A stretch of DNA of 64,000 nt from Acidiphilium multivorum AIU301 (GCF_000202835.1 NC_015186.1:1364001-1428000), one strand, 5' to 3'. Shown: positions 16,687-27,948, counted from the first letter of the stretch. The notes: a model not told the origin generated them from the sequence alone. Numbers and translations are program-made.

Positions 16687-18471
16687 ATGGCGGACCACCC
16701 GACGACAGAGTTCTTCCGGCCGGACACCACCCCGTCCGCCGACTGGGGCGCGGCCGGCAACTGGAGCGGCGGCACCGTTCCCTCCGCCGGCGTCACCGCC
16801 GAGATCGTCGGGCTCTTCGCCTCGATCGACCCGACCATGACGATCGAGACCGCCATCCGCCTGGAGGGTGGCGCGGACGCGGCCGGGCTGGTCGGCAACG
16901 GCGGCGCGGTTGCCCTGGGGCGAAACTCCTGGCTCGACGTCGCCGCCGCCGCCGACCTGTTCGCCTATGATTCCGCCGTCGGCATGGGGACCATCTCGCT
17001 CGCCTGCGACGCGACGCTCAATGTCGTGGTCGATCTCGGCGCCCTGACCGGGTTGCCCGGCGCGGCTCCGCCCAGCTTCGGCAATGACGGCACGATCGAT
17101 ATCGGCGCCGGCGCGCTGGTCGAGATCGGCGGCACGGCATTCGACAATCGGGGCACCGTCGACATTGCCGCGGGCACGCTCGCCGTCGAGGGCGGCGCCG
17201 TGCAAGGCGGCGGACTGATCGCCCTGAGCGGCGGCGCCTCCGCCCTGCTGGCCGACGGCGTCGCCGGCCAGATCTTCCTGTTCGGCCCCGGCGGCGGGAC
17301 GCTGACGCTCGACGATCCCTATCTCGGCCGTGGCGTCACGATCGCCGACCTCGCGCCCGGCGACACGATCGTCCTGCCGACGCTGCGCAACGGCGAGGTC
17401 CGCGAGACCGGCGATACCGTGAGCCTCATCGACGCCACCGGCCATGTCGACGGGCAGTTCGTGCTCCGGGACGCGGCCGGCTTCCATGTCGAGACCGGCT
17501 CCGGCGGAACGACGATCAGCGGCGGCGCCTACGATCCCCCCTGTTTCGCGCGCGGCACCCTTATCCTGACCCGCCAGGGGCTTCGCCCGGTCGAAACCCT
17601 CGCCGCCGGCGACGAGGTCGTCACGGCCGATGGAAAGCTCGTGCCCGTCATCTGGACCGGTTCGCGCACGCTCGATCTCGCGATGCACCCGGCGCCCGAG
17701 AAGGTGAAACCGGTCTGCTTCGCGCCCGGATCGATGGCCGACGGCGTCCCCGCCCGCCGCCTGCGGCTTTCGCCCGATCACGCGGTCTGGTTCGACAACC
17801 TCCTGATTCCCGCCAAGTTCCTCGTCAACGGCGCGACCATCACGCAGGACGAGGCCTGCCTCGCCATCACCTACTACCATGTCGAACTGGCCCGGCACGA
17901 CGTGATCCTGGCCGAGGGCGCGCCATGCGAGAGCTACCTCGACACCGGCAACCGCGCCGGCTTCACCACGGCGCAGGCCTGGCCGGTCCGCGATCTCCGC
18001 TGGGACCGGGATGCCTGCGCGCCGCTCTGCACCGGCGGGCCGGCGCTCCTCGCGGTGCGGCAGCAGCTGCATCATCGCGCGCTGTCCGAGGGCTTCCGGG
18101 TCGGCACCGTCCGGGACGCCGCGCTGTGGACAGGAGGCGTGATCCTGCCCGTCGAAACCGCGGACTGGCTGTCCCTCCCTTCCGGGCATGACGGCAGGGC
18201 CATTCTCCGGTCATCGTGTTTCGTGCCGGCCTGCGTCGATCCCGCGTCCGATGACCGGCGCACGCTCGGCGTCGCCCTCGCCGCGCTGCAGACCGACCTC
18301 GGCGAGATTGAGCTCGACAACTGTGCTGTCCAGGGCTTTCACAATCGTGCGTCAGGCGACGCGGCAAGATGGACCAATGGCCGTGGCGAAATCATGCTGC
18401 CACGCCAGGCTCGGCGCATCCGTGTCTGCCTCGAAGCCTTCCCGCGCCTCTGGCAGCGGGCCGGCGGATAG
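16687..18471 (+). CDS. Hint (hedgehog/intein) domain protein with repetitive N-terminal region
   Basis: 594 residues. The first ~280 are glycine-rich with beta-strand-like repeats (NDGTIDIGAGALVEIGG, NRGTVDIAAGTLAVEGG), suggesting a beta-helix or extracellular passenger. A Hint_2-type domain begins at Cys286 in CFARGTLILT, followed by TADGKLVPVIWTGSR and the conserved histidine in LSPDHAVWF. The C-terminal part after ~residue 440 is of unknown fold. Such proteins are abundant in Acetobacteraceae and Rhodobacteraceae; autoproteolysis is possible but unproven. No signal peptide is obvious. The start is set by GGAG seven bases before MADHPTTEF. It stands alone between two AT-rich gaps. Confidence 0.82.
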   Translation: MADHPTTEFFRPDTTPSADWGAAGNWSGGTVPSAGVTAEIVGLFASIDPTMTIETAIRLEGGADAAGLVGNGGAVALGRNSWLDVAAAADLFAYDSAVGMGTISLACDATLNVVVDLGALTGLPGAAPPSFGNDGTIDIGAGALVEIGGTAFDNRGTVDIAAGTLAVEGGAVQGGGLIALSGGASALLADGVAGQIFLFGPGGGTLTLDDPYLGRGVTIADLAPGDTIVLPTLRNGEVRETGDTVSLIDATGHVDGQFVLRDAAGFHVETGSGGTTISGGAYDPPCFARGTLILTRQGLRPVETLAAGDEVVTADGKLVPVIWTGSRTLDLAMHPAPEKVKPVCFAPGSMADGVPARRLRLSPDHAVWFDNLLIPAKFLVNGATITQDEACLAITYYHVELARHDVILAEGAPCESYLDTGNRAGFTTAQAWPVRDLRWDRDACAPLCTGGPALLAVRQQLHHRALSEGFRVGTVRDAALWTGGVILPVETADWLSLPSGHDGRAILRSSCFVPACVDPASDDRRTLGVALAALQTDLGEIELDNCAVQGFHNRASGDAARWTNGRGEIMLPRQARRIRVCLEAFPRLWQRAGG

Positions 18472-18638
18472 CATAGGAATCGTCGCAGCCGGTGAGATGT
18501 TCAATCTTTAATGTAATATTAACTTTTTCGGAGACCGCCTCGTCCAAATTTCAGCTTCGCAACCTGCTGATTCTCGCTTACGAACATCACAAAGGGTGAA
18601 TTTTTTTTACTCAATTTGATTTAGATCATAAAAAAGTT

Positions 18639-18669
18639 TTGAATTTCGATTACTATTTGGTAATATACT
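18639..18669 (+). promoter_or_regulatory. Candidate promoter in the AT-rich gap before the small unknown gene
   Basis: TTGAAT at 18639-18644 is followed by TAATAT (16-base spacer) or TATACT (19-base spacer, 18664-18669), about 26 to 30 bases before the preferred ATG at 18695. The surrounding 18472-18676 segment is conspicuously AT-rich for this genome, with runs of T and A, and holds no other gene. Confidence 0.38.
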
Positions 18670-18694
18670 CTTAGGAATGACAGGAATCGCTGCA

Positions 18695-18988
18695 ATGGCC
18701 CTCACCGACACCGACGCCCCCGATTTGACCACGGAAGATGCCGGTAAGACCGAGCGTTCGCCGACGCGGTACAGCCGCCGCCTGTCGGACAAGATTCTCA
18801 TCGCCTTTCACCATGCCTGCGACCAGGACGATTACGAGATCGCCGAGGATTTGCTGGCGATCCTGGAGCGGTTGCTGACCCGGCGCTCGATCCATCCGGA
18901 CGCGAACCGGCGCAAGAGCATCGAAAGCCTCGTCGCCGCGCATGAGCGGCTCTGGCACCTGCGCCACCCGGAGCGGAAATACGGCTGA
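18695..18988 (+). CDS. Small conserved-looking protein of unknown function
   Basis: 97 residues, no signal peptide or membrane segment. The N-terminus is acidic and Thr/Asp-rich (MALTDTDAPDLTTEDAG). The rest is helical with repeated basic and acidic residues: RYSRRLSDKILIAFHHACDQDDYEIAEDLLAILERLLTRR (quoted in part) then ESLVAAHERLWHLRHPERK. This looks like a helical repeat or partner-binding protein; I do not recognise the family. The ATG at 18695 has GGA ten bases upstream; an ATG at 18677 is in frame but its AGGA lies directly against it. Confidence 0.65.
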   Translation: MALTDTDAPDLTTEDAGKTERSPTRYSRRLSDKILIAFHHACDQDDYEIAEDLLAILERLLTRRSIHPDANRRKSIESLVAAHERLWHLRHPERKYG

Positions 18989-19007
18989 CCGGGCCCGCCC
19001 GCGCCGC

Positions 19008-19607
19008 TCAGGCCGGCGGCAGCAGCGGTCCGAATCCCCGCCGGTGATGCGGGGTAATGCCGAGACCCAGGATGGCGTCTCGATGCGTCTTCGTTGCATA
19101 CCCTGAATTCCGCGCCCACCCATATCCCGGATAGCGCCGGTCGAGCCGGCTCATCGCCCGGTCGCGCACCAGTTTCGCCGCGATCGAGGCCGCCGCGATC
19201 GAGAGCGAAAGCCCGTCGCCGCCCACCACCGGCGTGCAAGGCATCGGCAGATCCGGCGCCACCTGCCCGTCGACCAGCACATGATCCGGCCGAACCGCCA
19301 GGCGCGCCACCGCCCGCCGCATCGCCAGCAGGCTCGCCTGCAGGATATTGAGCCGCGCGATCTCCGCGACGGAGGCCGCCGCCGCCGAGATCGCGGCGCC
19401 AGACTCGATCAGCGCGGCCAGCGCCGCCTCCCGCCGCGCCGGCGAAAGACGTTTCGAATCATCGATCAGTGCCGCGATCTCCGGCGGCAGGTCGGCGGGC
19501 AGGATCGCCGCCGCCGCCACGACCGGCCCGGCGAGCGGCCCGCGCCCCACCTCGTCCACGCCGGCCACCACGCCGCCCAGCGCAAGCTCGCGGCTGAAAT
19601 CAGGCAT
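19008..19607 (-). CDS. rnhB: Ribonuclease HII
   Basis: 199-residue enzyme that cleaves RNA in RNA-DNA hybrids and removes single ribonucleotides. The N-terminal [15 protein letters not shown] carries the catalytic Asp-Glu, VLVDGQ carries the next aspartate, and [17 protein letters not shown] is the conserved helix ending at the last metal ligand region. The start used (MPDFSREL) lies eight bases inside the end of the Ehr-like small-subunit gene, so it may be translationally coupled to that operon. Functional linkage with the complex is not implied. Confidence 0.92.
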   Translation of the reverse strand: MPDFSRELALGGVVAGVDEVGRGPLAGPVVAAAAILPADLPPEIAALIDDSKRLSPARREAALAALIESGAAISAAAASVAEIARLNILQASLLAMRRAVARLAVRPDHVLVDGQVAPDLPMPCTPVVGGDGLSLSIAAASIAAKLVRDRAMSRLDRRYPGYGWARNSGYATKTHRDAILGLGITPHHRRGFGPLLPPA

Positions 19608-20094
19608 GCGGCTCGACCCGCGCCCGGCGAGGTTCGCGCGCATTCGCCTCGACCAGCGCAACCAGCCCCGCGAGGATCTGCCGTGGCGCGGGCGGGCAGC
19701 CGGCAATCAGCAGATCCACCGGAATCACCGCCTGCACACCGCCGAGAACCGCCGGCACGCCCTTGAACACGCCGCCATCGAGCGCGCAGTCGCCGGCAGC
19801 GACGACGAAGCGCGGCGGCGCCATCCCGGCGAGGCTCTTGCGCACCGCCTCGGCCAGGTTGCGCGTCGCCACCCCGGTGACGAGCAGGATATCGGCGGCG
19901 CGAAGATCCTCCACCATCGCGATTCCCTGCGCCGCCATGCCGCCGCGCAGCCGGCGGCAGGCCGCGATCTCGATCTCGCAGCCGCCGCAACTGCCGGCAT
20001 CGACATGCCGCACCGCAAGGCTGCGGCCGAGCAGCGCCTGGCCGGAGGCCGCCAGCCGGGCGCTCAGCACCCGGACGGGATCATCCTCATCCAT
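19600..20094 (-). CDS. NuoB/HycG-like Fe-S small subunit of a hydrogenase-related (Ehr-like) complex
   Basis: 164-residue homologue of the small subunit of group 4 hydrogenases and of NuoB. All four ligands of the proximal 4Fe-4S cluster are visible: C36 and C39 in [11 protein letters not shown]103 in [10 protein letters not shown] and C133 in [12 protein letters not shown], the spacing of HycG/HyfI proteins. It should sit on the cytoplasmic side, passing electrons to or from the large subunit, so an electron-transfer role survives even though the large subunit lacks NiFe ligands. The start MDEDDPVRV overlaps the large-subunit stop by 8 bases. No ferredoxin-like HycF/HyfH gene accompanies it. 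Confidence 0.85.
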   Translation of the reverse strand: MDEDDPVRVLSARLAASGQALLGRSLAVRHVDAGSCGGCEIEIAACRRLRGGMAAQGIAMVEDLRAADILLVTGVATRNLAEAVRKSLAGMAPPRFVVAAGDCALDGGVFKGVPAVLGGVQAVIPVDLLIAGCPPAPRQILAGLVALVEANAREPRRARVEPHA

Positions 20095-21370
20095 CGATCG
20101 CCCCCGGCGGCAGCGCGTAACATTCGGCCAGCATGGCGAACGCCTCCATTTCCAGCCCGACGGCCGCATCCTCCAGCGCGCGGAACCGCCCCGCGGCGGG
20201 ATCGATCAGCGCGGCGGCGGCAATCTGCCCGTCATGCAGCTTCACCCAGTGATGCACCATGCCCCGGGCGGAAGCGGCGGAGCCGAGTCCGCGGGCGCTC
20301 ACCGGCGGCAGCGGCGCGACGATCTCCCCCGCCGGCGCGGCGTCGATCGCGGGCGCGATGCCGGGCGCGAGGGCGATGATGGCCCGCGCCCGCTCCCGCG
20401 CCAGCGCCGAAGCCGGCCCGAGGGCGTGGCGCACCCCGAACCCGCCGATCCGCCGCGCCGCCGCCGCCGCATCGTTCAGGGCCGAGGCCAGCGCCGGCAG
20501 CGCCTCCATCCGGGCATCGACATCGATCCCGCCGGGAATGACGACATCCATCATCAGCCGGTGGCCGAACAGCACCGCGACGGCGGCGGCGATATCGTCC
20601 CGCGCCCGGCCCAGCCGCGCGGCAAGGCCGGCATGACCGGCGATGTCCAGCGTCCCCGCCAGCGCGAGCAGATGCGCCGTCACCTGCTCGATCTCCAGCA
20701 TCGCGGCGCGCAACGCCGCGGCGCGGGGCGGGGCGGCGCCGTCGCCCGCTGCCTCGGCCGCGCGGGCGAAGGCGAGCGCGTGCGCGACCACGGCATCGCC
20801 GGCCAGGCGCGCCGCGAAACGCGCGGCCGCGCGCGGCGACTTGCCGTGCAGCAGCGCGGCGACATCGCGATGGGCATAGCCGTGCCGATGCTCGAGCCGG
20901 ACGATCCGTCCCGCCTCGATGGTGAAGCGGCGATGAACCGGCCGGGCGATCAGCCCCGAAACCGGCCCCTGACCGACCTGAAACGCCCCCTCGCCCGCCG
21001 GTTCGGCGAAGCGCGGCCAGGCGGCGTCGCCCTCGCCGTGGCGGACGGCCGGTCGCGTGTCGGCCGCGCCCGTCGCGATCGCGCCATCGCGCTCGGCGGC
21101 CAGCCGCTCGAACCAGGAAGCGGCGGGAATGGACGGGGACAGGGCGGGAAACGCCTTGTCCGCCAGCGTCACCGCGACCAGCAGCGGCGCGGCGCGGAAG
21201 AACAGCGCATGGGCGCGGCCATCGGCCACGAACAGGCCGGCGAAATCCGCCGGATCCACCAGCGTCGCGAGGTGCTGCCAGTCCGCCGGCGTCAGCAGAT
21301 GCAGCGCCGCCCCGCCGCAGGGCTCGACCGTGGATGCGGCCAGCAGGCCGGCGATCTCGGCGTCCCTCAT
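20087..21370 (-). CDS. HycE/HyfG-like large subunit lacking the NiFe cysteines
   Basis: 427 residues. An N-terminal NuoC-like part has FPALSPSIPAASWFER (residues ~74-89). It is followed by a NuoD/HycE-like part with RLEHRHGYAHRD (158-169). Where NiFe hydrogenases have RxCGxCxxxH, this protein reads RLAGDAVVAH (188-197): both cysteines are replaced by Ala. At the C-terminus no DPCxxC motif is found; the sequence ends [16 protein letters not shown]. It therefore cannot bind a canonical NiFe centre. This matches the energy-converting hydrogenase-related (Ehr) class, whose reaction is unknown, rather than a hydrogenase. It overlaps the upstream membrane subunit by ATGA. Confidence 0.85.
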   Translation of the reverse strand: MRDAEIAGLLAASTVEPCGGAALHLLTPADWQHLATLVDPADFAGLFVADGRAHALFFRAAPLLVAVTLADKAFPALSPSIPAASWFERLAAERDGAIATGAADTRPAVRHGEGDAAWPRFAEPAGEGAFQVGQGPVSGLIARPVHRRFTIEAGRIVRLEHRHGYAHRDVAALLHGKSPRAAARFAARLAGDAVVAHALAFARAAEAAGDGAAPPRAAALRAAMLEIEQVTAHLLALAGTLDIAGHAGLAARLGRARDDIAAAVAVLFGHRLMMDVVIPGGIDVDARMEALPALASALNDAAAAARRIGGFGVRHALGPASALARERARAIIALAPGIAPAIDAAPAGEIVAPLPPVSARGLGSAASARGMVHHWVKLHDGQIAAAALIDPAAGRFRALEDAAVGLEMEAFAMLAECYALPPGAIDG

Positions 21371-22680
21371 TGCAGCCCCGCCACCGGCGCCGCCCCGAGC
21401 ACCACCATCAGGACGAGCAGGCCGAGCACGGCCGCCCCGCGCATCGGCACGCTCTCCGCGCCGGGTGGCGCGGGTGCCGTCAGCGCGCGCGCGCCGCCCG
21501 CGCCGATCAGCGCGACGAGGGACGCGGCCAGCAGCGGCGACAGGGAAGCGGCCGCGCCAACGATGCGGAAATCGCCGGCGAACACGCCGAAAGGCGGCAG
21601 GCCGGCCAGCGCCGCGATCGCCCAGATCCGCAACCCGCCCGCGCCGGATAGCGCGACGGCGACCCGCCCGAGCGCCACACCCACGAGAATCGTGATCGCC
21701 CCCTTCACATCGCCCAGCCCGAACCCGACCATCGCCGCGCCGCCCTGCAGCAGCGCGAGCGCCTCCTCCGCCGGCCAGCGCCGCCAGAGCAGGATCGCAC
21801 CTCCGATCACGCCGAGCAGCCCCGCCGCGAGGCCGAGCCGATCCGGCGCCACCCCACCCAGCAGGGCCACCCCCAGCGCCGCCAGCGCGAGGACGATCCC
21901 GGTCCGCGGCGCGCCGCGCGGCAGGACCAGCCGCAGCGCCCCCAGGACCGCCGCCGCGATCAGGAGCTTCGCGGCATAGACCGCGATACCCTCCGGCCAG
22001 CCCAGCGGTGCCGTGGCATGCGCGAGGCCGGGCGGCGCGACGAGGGCGACCAGCAGCGCAAGGGCAGCGGCCCGGCGCAGCATGGCTTCGACAACGAAGA
22101 CCGCGCGGTCCGGCCCCGCATAATCGCCCGGCACCGGCGCGGAACCGGGCCAGGTCAGCAACACCCCGAGCACCGCGAGAACGGCTTCCGGCGTCGTCCC
22201 GCGCGGCGCGGCGGCGAGCGCGGCAAAGGCGAGCAGCCAGGCGAGATCGGCGCCGAGGCCGGATGCGGCCAGCCGGGCGGCGGCGAGGCCGGGCATGGCC
22301 GCCCCGGCGTCGATCCCCGCCATCACCCGCATCGCCCGCCCGAGCGCGAGCAGGCCGATGAACAGCGCCGGGCCGGCGCGCCCGGCGGTCAGTTGCCCGG
22401 CCGCGAAACCGGGGATGACGACGATCACCATGACCGTCGCCGCCAAGGCGGCCAGCGGCCAGATGCCGTGCAGCGGCGAGGCAAAGGCAGGGCGGATGCG
22501 GCGCTTTCGCGCAAGGCGGCGGAGATCGCGCAAGGGCTGCGCGAAGGTGACACCTGGCGCCCCGGCCAGCTGCCCCGCCAGCCGGGCGCGGGCGCATTCG
22601 AGCAGCACCGCGAACCCCGCCAGCAGCGCCATGTTCATCCCGGTCGCGATGGTCCGGCTTGCGAGCAGCGCCGGGCTCAT
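21367..22680 (-). CDS. Fused membrane subunit: HycD/NuoH-like domain plus HyfF-like C-terminal part
   Basis: 437 residues with about a dozen hydrophobic segments. Residues ~1-280 resemble HycD/HyfC (NuoH-like): TFAQPLRDLRRLARKRRI (46-62) is the QP-x-x-D-x-x-K/RL loop, and DYAGPDRAVFVVEAML (186-201) matches the EYSG region. Residues ~285-437 resemble the C-terminal third of HyfF/NuoN-type antiporter subunits (ALLQGGAAMVGFGLGD, then ALAGLPPFGVFAGDF at 357-371). No separate HyfE or HyfF gene is present, so this looks like a fusion with loss of most of HyfF. The acidic ELTMIHEA-type loop I expect in HycD is not seen before DYAG. Start and stop overlap neighbours by ATGA. Confidence 0.72.
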   Translation of the reverse strand: MSPALLASRTIATGMNMALLAGFAVLLECARARLAGQLAGAPGVTFAQPLRDLRRLARKRRIRPAFASPLHGIWPLAALAATVMVIVVIPGFAAGQLTAGRAGPALFIGLLALGRAMRVMAGIDAGAAMPGLAAARLAASGLGADLAWLLAFAALAAAPRGTTPEAVLAVLGVLLTWPGSAPVPGDYAGPDRAVFVVEAMLRRAAALALLVALVAPPGLAHATAPLGWPEGIAVYAAKLLIAAAVLGALRLVLPRGAPRTGIVLALAALGVALLGGVAPDRLGLAAGLLGVIGGAILLWRRWPAEEALALLQGGAAMVGFGLGDVKGAITILVGVALGRVAVALSGAGGLRIWAIAALAGLPPFGVFAGDFRIVGAAASLSPLLAASLVALIGAGGARALTAPAPPGAESVPMRGAAVLGLLVLMVVLGAAPVAGLQ

Positions 22681-23936
22681 GGCCGCCGCCAGCCCCGGCG
22701 CGAGATCCGGACCCGCCGGACGAACCACGATGCGGCCCCCCGCAGCGGCGCGGCAAATCCCGTCGCGTTCATCTGCGTGACCGGATCGCCGAACGGCAAC
22801 CATGCGGGCGGCCGGGCGAACCCGTCCTCGAAGGCCGGCGCCTCGATCGGCCCGGCGCGCAGGCTCCAGCGCCACAGCCCCAGCAGCACGCCGAGCGGGA
22901 TCAGGAGCAGGAACGGCGCGGTGACGAGGGCAAGCGCGGCGGCGGCGGCGGCCGGCAGACCGAGCGCGACGAGATCACGGCGCGGCAGATCCTCGGCGGC
23001 GGCGGCGCGCAGGCTGCGCGGCCGGCCGAGGCAGACCAGCGCGAAGAGCCCCACCGAACCGAACCCGGCCAGCGCGAAACCGCCGGCAAGGGCGATGGCG
23101 GCCAGCGCGCCCGGCCAGCCGGCCCGCAGCGCTGCCGCGAACACGCCCTGAAACGCGACGAAGCCCGGTCCCGGCGGCAGCAGGCTCGCCCAGAACGCCG
23201 CACCGCCGAAACACAGCGCGAAGCCGGGCATACCGCGCGCCAGCCCGCCCAGCCAGTCCGGCGCGCGCGAACCCGTCACGTCCTCGATCCGCGACGCCGC
23301 AAGCGCCAGCGCCGGCGCCGCCAGCGCGCCGGTCTCCAGCGCAAGCCGCATCGCCCCGGCATCGCCGAGCCCGGCCGCCATCAGCGCCAGCCCGGCAAGG
23401 CCAAGCGCCGCGCCCTGGGCGAAGCGGAGCAGATCCCCGCCCAGCGCGGCGAGGAGATAGCCGGCCGGGAACAGCGCCGCTCCGGCCACCAGCAGGATGC
23501 CGGGCTGCCCGAGCGTCTCCGCCACCGCGAGCAGCGTCGCTGGCAGCACCGCCAGCGCAGCGGGTGCCGCGGCGCGGTGGCGAGCGGCCAGGAACCCCAC
23601 GATCAATGCCGCAAAAACAAGCGTGTAGAGATTGTTGGCGAGAATTGCGATGAGGCCGGCGAGCATCAGCACCGCGGAAACGCCCAGACCCGGCGCCGCC
23701 AGCAGGCCGGCGGCGCCCCCTGCCAGCACGGCGGCGATGAGGCCCGCCCGGCCCGGATCGACGGCCAGCGCCAGCCCGCCCGCCGGACCGAGTTCCGGCA
23801 CCGAGACCGCCAGCCGGCCGGTCAGCACGACCGCGCCCCCCAGCGCCAGCACCGCCCCGGCCAGCGCCAGGCCGGCAGCAGGAACGGGCGCGATCGACGA
23901 CAGTCGCGCGAGCGGACGGGGCGCGGGGCGTGCCAT
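22677..23936 (-). CDS. Shortened HyfB/HycC-like (NuoL-type) membrane subunit
   Basis: 419 residues, nearly all hydrophobic and Ala/Leu/Gly-rich, compared with roughly 600 to 670 in HycC/HyfB. Recognisable parts are ILANNLYTLVF, the region around MPGFALCFGGAAFWASLLPPGPGFVAFQG (~245-273, shown in part) that matches the P-G-F loop, and the C-terminal cytoplasmic tail with AFEDGF and TQMNATGFAAPLR, equivalent to the HyfB W-x-C-G...YTAxGFSxPL tail. The TM5 glutamate and the TM7/TM8 lysine segment of active antiporter subunits are not recognisable. It begins the Ehr-like operon; an MsrQ-like gene ends 53 bases upstream on the same strand. Confidence 0.7.
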   Translation of the reverse strand: MARPAPRPLARLSSIAPVPAAGLALAGAVLALGGAVVLTGRLAVSVPELGPAGGLALAVDPGRAGLIAAVLAGGAAGLLAAPGLGVSAVLMLAGLIAILANNLYTLVFAALIVGFLAARHRAAAPAALAVLPATLLAVAETLGQPGILLVAGAALFPAGYLLAALGGDLLRFAQGAALGLAGLALMAAGLGDAGAMRLALETGALAAPALALAASRIEDVTGSRAPDWLGGLARGMPGFALCFGGAAFWASLLPPGPGFVAFQGVFAAALRAGWPGALAAIALAGGFALAGFGSVGLFALVCLGRPRSLRAAAAEDLPRRDLVALGLPAAAAAALALVTAPFLLLIPLGVLLGLWRWSLRAGPIEAPAFEDGFARPPAWLPFGDPVTQMNATGFAAPLRGAASWFVRRVRISRRGWRRP

Positions 23937-23989
23937 GTCCCCTTGCTAGCAGGGCCCGGCCGAGTCGGGTATGTCGTGGATGTGACCGT

Positions 23990-24874
23990 TCAGCCCGGAG
24001 CCGCGTGGCGCTGCAACCGCCGCGCGGCCACCAGCACCGCCAGCAGCGCGAGATCGGCCGCGACGAACGCCGCCGGGCTGATCCGCGCGGTCGAGAGATT
24101 GGCATCGAGCACGCGCCACGGATCGATCCCGGAATTGAGCGCATACCATCCCGCCTCGCCGCCGGCGGTGATCGCCACGGCACCGAGGGCGAGGACGAGA
24201 ATGCCGGCCAGCGAGCGCCGGAACCCCGGCGGCGCCAGGCGCCAGAGCATCAGCCAGACGAACAGGCCGAACGGCACCATCGCCGCCGAGACGTCGATCT
24301 TCTGGGTGAGGAAGAAATGCCAGATCGAGAGCGCGGCGATCGGATAGACCAGCCGGTGCAGCGCCTTCCACCGCCGCCCCAGCCGCGCCATCGCCGCATC
24401 GGTCGAGGTCGCGGCCAGCGCCACAAGCCCGATCGTCGCGATGGTACCGAGGATGAGGTAAAACACCGTAAACATCTGATTCAAAACGAATCCGATGGCA
24501 TATCCCTCATCCGCCGCATACAGGATCACATGCGCGAAGGTGTAGAATGCCGCCGCGAGGCCCAGCATTCGCCGCAACATCGCCAGCCGCATCCAGTCGA
24601 ACACCGCCCGCGCCGGTGTGATGGCGAGGCCGAGCAGCAGGAAGCGGATCGCCCAGAACCCGGTCTGCAGCATCAGCTCATGCGTCGGCCGTCCGCCGAG
24701 ATGTCCGGTTTGCCGCTCCCACAGCATATAGGCCGCCGGCGCGGTGCAGAGCGCGAGGGCAATCGTCTTCAGCCAGGAAAACCGCCCGGCCGGCGTGCGC
24801 CAGGGCGCGCCGAAGACGCGGGCCTGGCGTTTCGGGCGAACGCGGACTTCAGCTTGCGGGGCGGCATTCGGCAT
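23990..24874 (-). CDS. msrQ: MsrQ/YedZ-like haem b membrane protein (ferric reductase-like domain)
   Basis: 294-residue inner-membrane protein of the ferric-reductase-like transmembrane family. Histidines expected to bind haem b are in FYTFAHVILYAADEG, ALHRLVYPIAAL and SIWHFFL, as in MsrQ. MsrQ normally passes quinol-derived electrons to the periplasmic methionine sulfoxide reductase MsrP, but no msrP gene is adjacent: upstream lies the divergent ileS and downstream the Ehr-like complex. An extra C-terminal helix (AAFVAADLALLAVLVAARRLQ) makes it longer than the E. coli protein. The start MPNAAPQAEV was chosen over an upstream ATG that would extend it by ~32 residues. Confidence 0.8.
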   Translation of the reverse strand: MPNAAPQAEVRVRPKRQARVFGAPWRTPAGRFSWLKTIALALCTAPAAYMLWERQTGHLGGRPTHELMLQTGFWAIRFLLLGLAITPARAVFDWMRLAMLRRMLGLAAAFYTFAHVILYAADEGYAIGFVLNQMFTVFYLILGTIATIGLVALAATSTDAAMARLGRRWKALHRLVYPIAALSIWHFFLTQKIDVSAAMVPFGLFVWLMLWRLAPPGFRRSLAGILVLALGAVAITAGGEAGWYALNSGIDPWRVLDANLSTARISPAAFVAADLALLAVLVAARRLQRHAAPG

Positions 24875-25123
24875 GGCGGCTCGGATTCCGGCGTGGGAGC
24901 AGAAATATGCCCTGAATTCGCCTCGCCACCCCCATCCGGATGCGGATGAGAGCAAAATTCCGTTCAACATTCCGCGCTTGACCGTTCGGGGTGGCGGCTC
25001 GCATAACCTCTCGCCATGACATCCGCACGGCGCGCCGCCTGCCTGGTCCCGCGAATTCGCCGCCCGGTCCTGATCTAGGGCCGGGATCGCACGCCTGTCC
25101 TTTCCTCCGCCGGAGCCTTTTCG

Positions 25124-27948
<2,825 letters not shown>

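Noticed and set aside
16687-18471. A splicing intein
   Set aside because: The Hint domain is not inserted in a conserved host protein, there is no homing endonuclease, and no C-terminal His-Asn followed by a nucleophile was seen at a splice junction.
19600-23936. A working NiFe hydrogenase or formate hydrogenlyase
   Set aside because: The large subunit lacks both cysteine pairs needed for NiFe binding, and no maturation or formate dehydrogenase genes are nearby.
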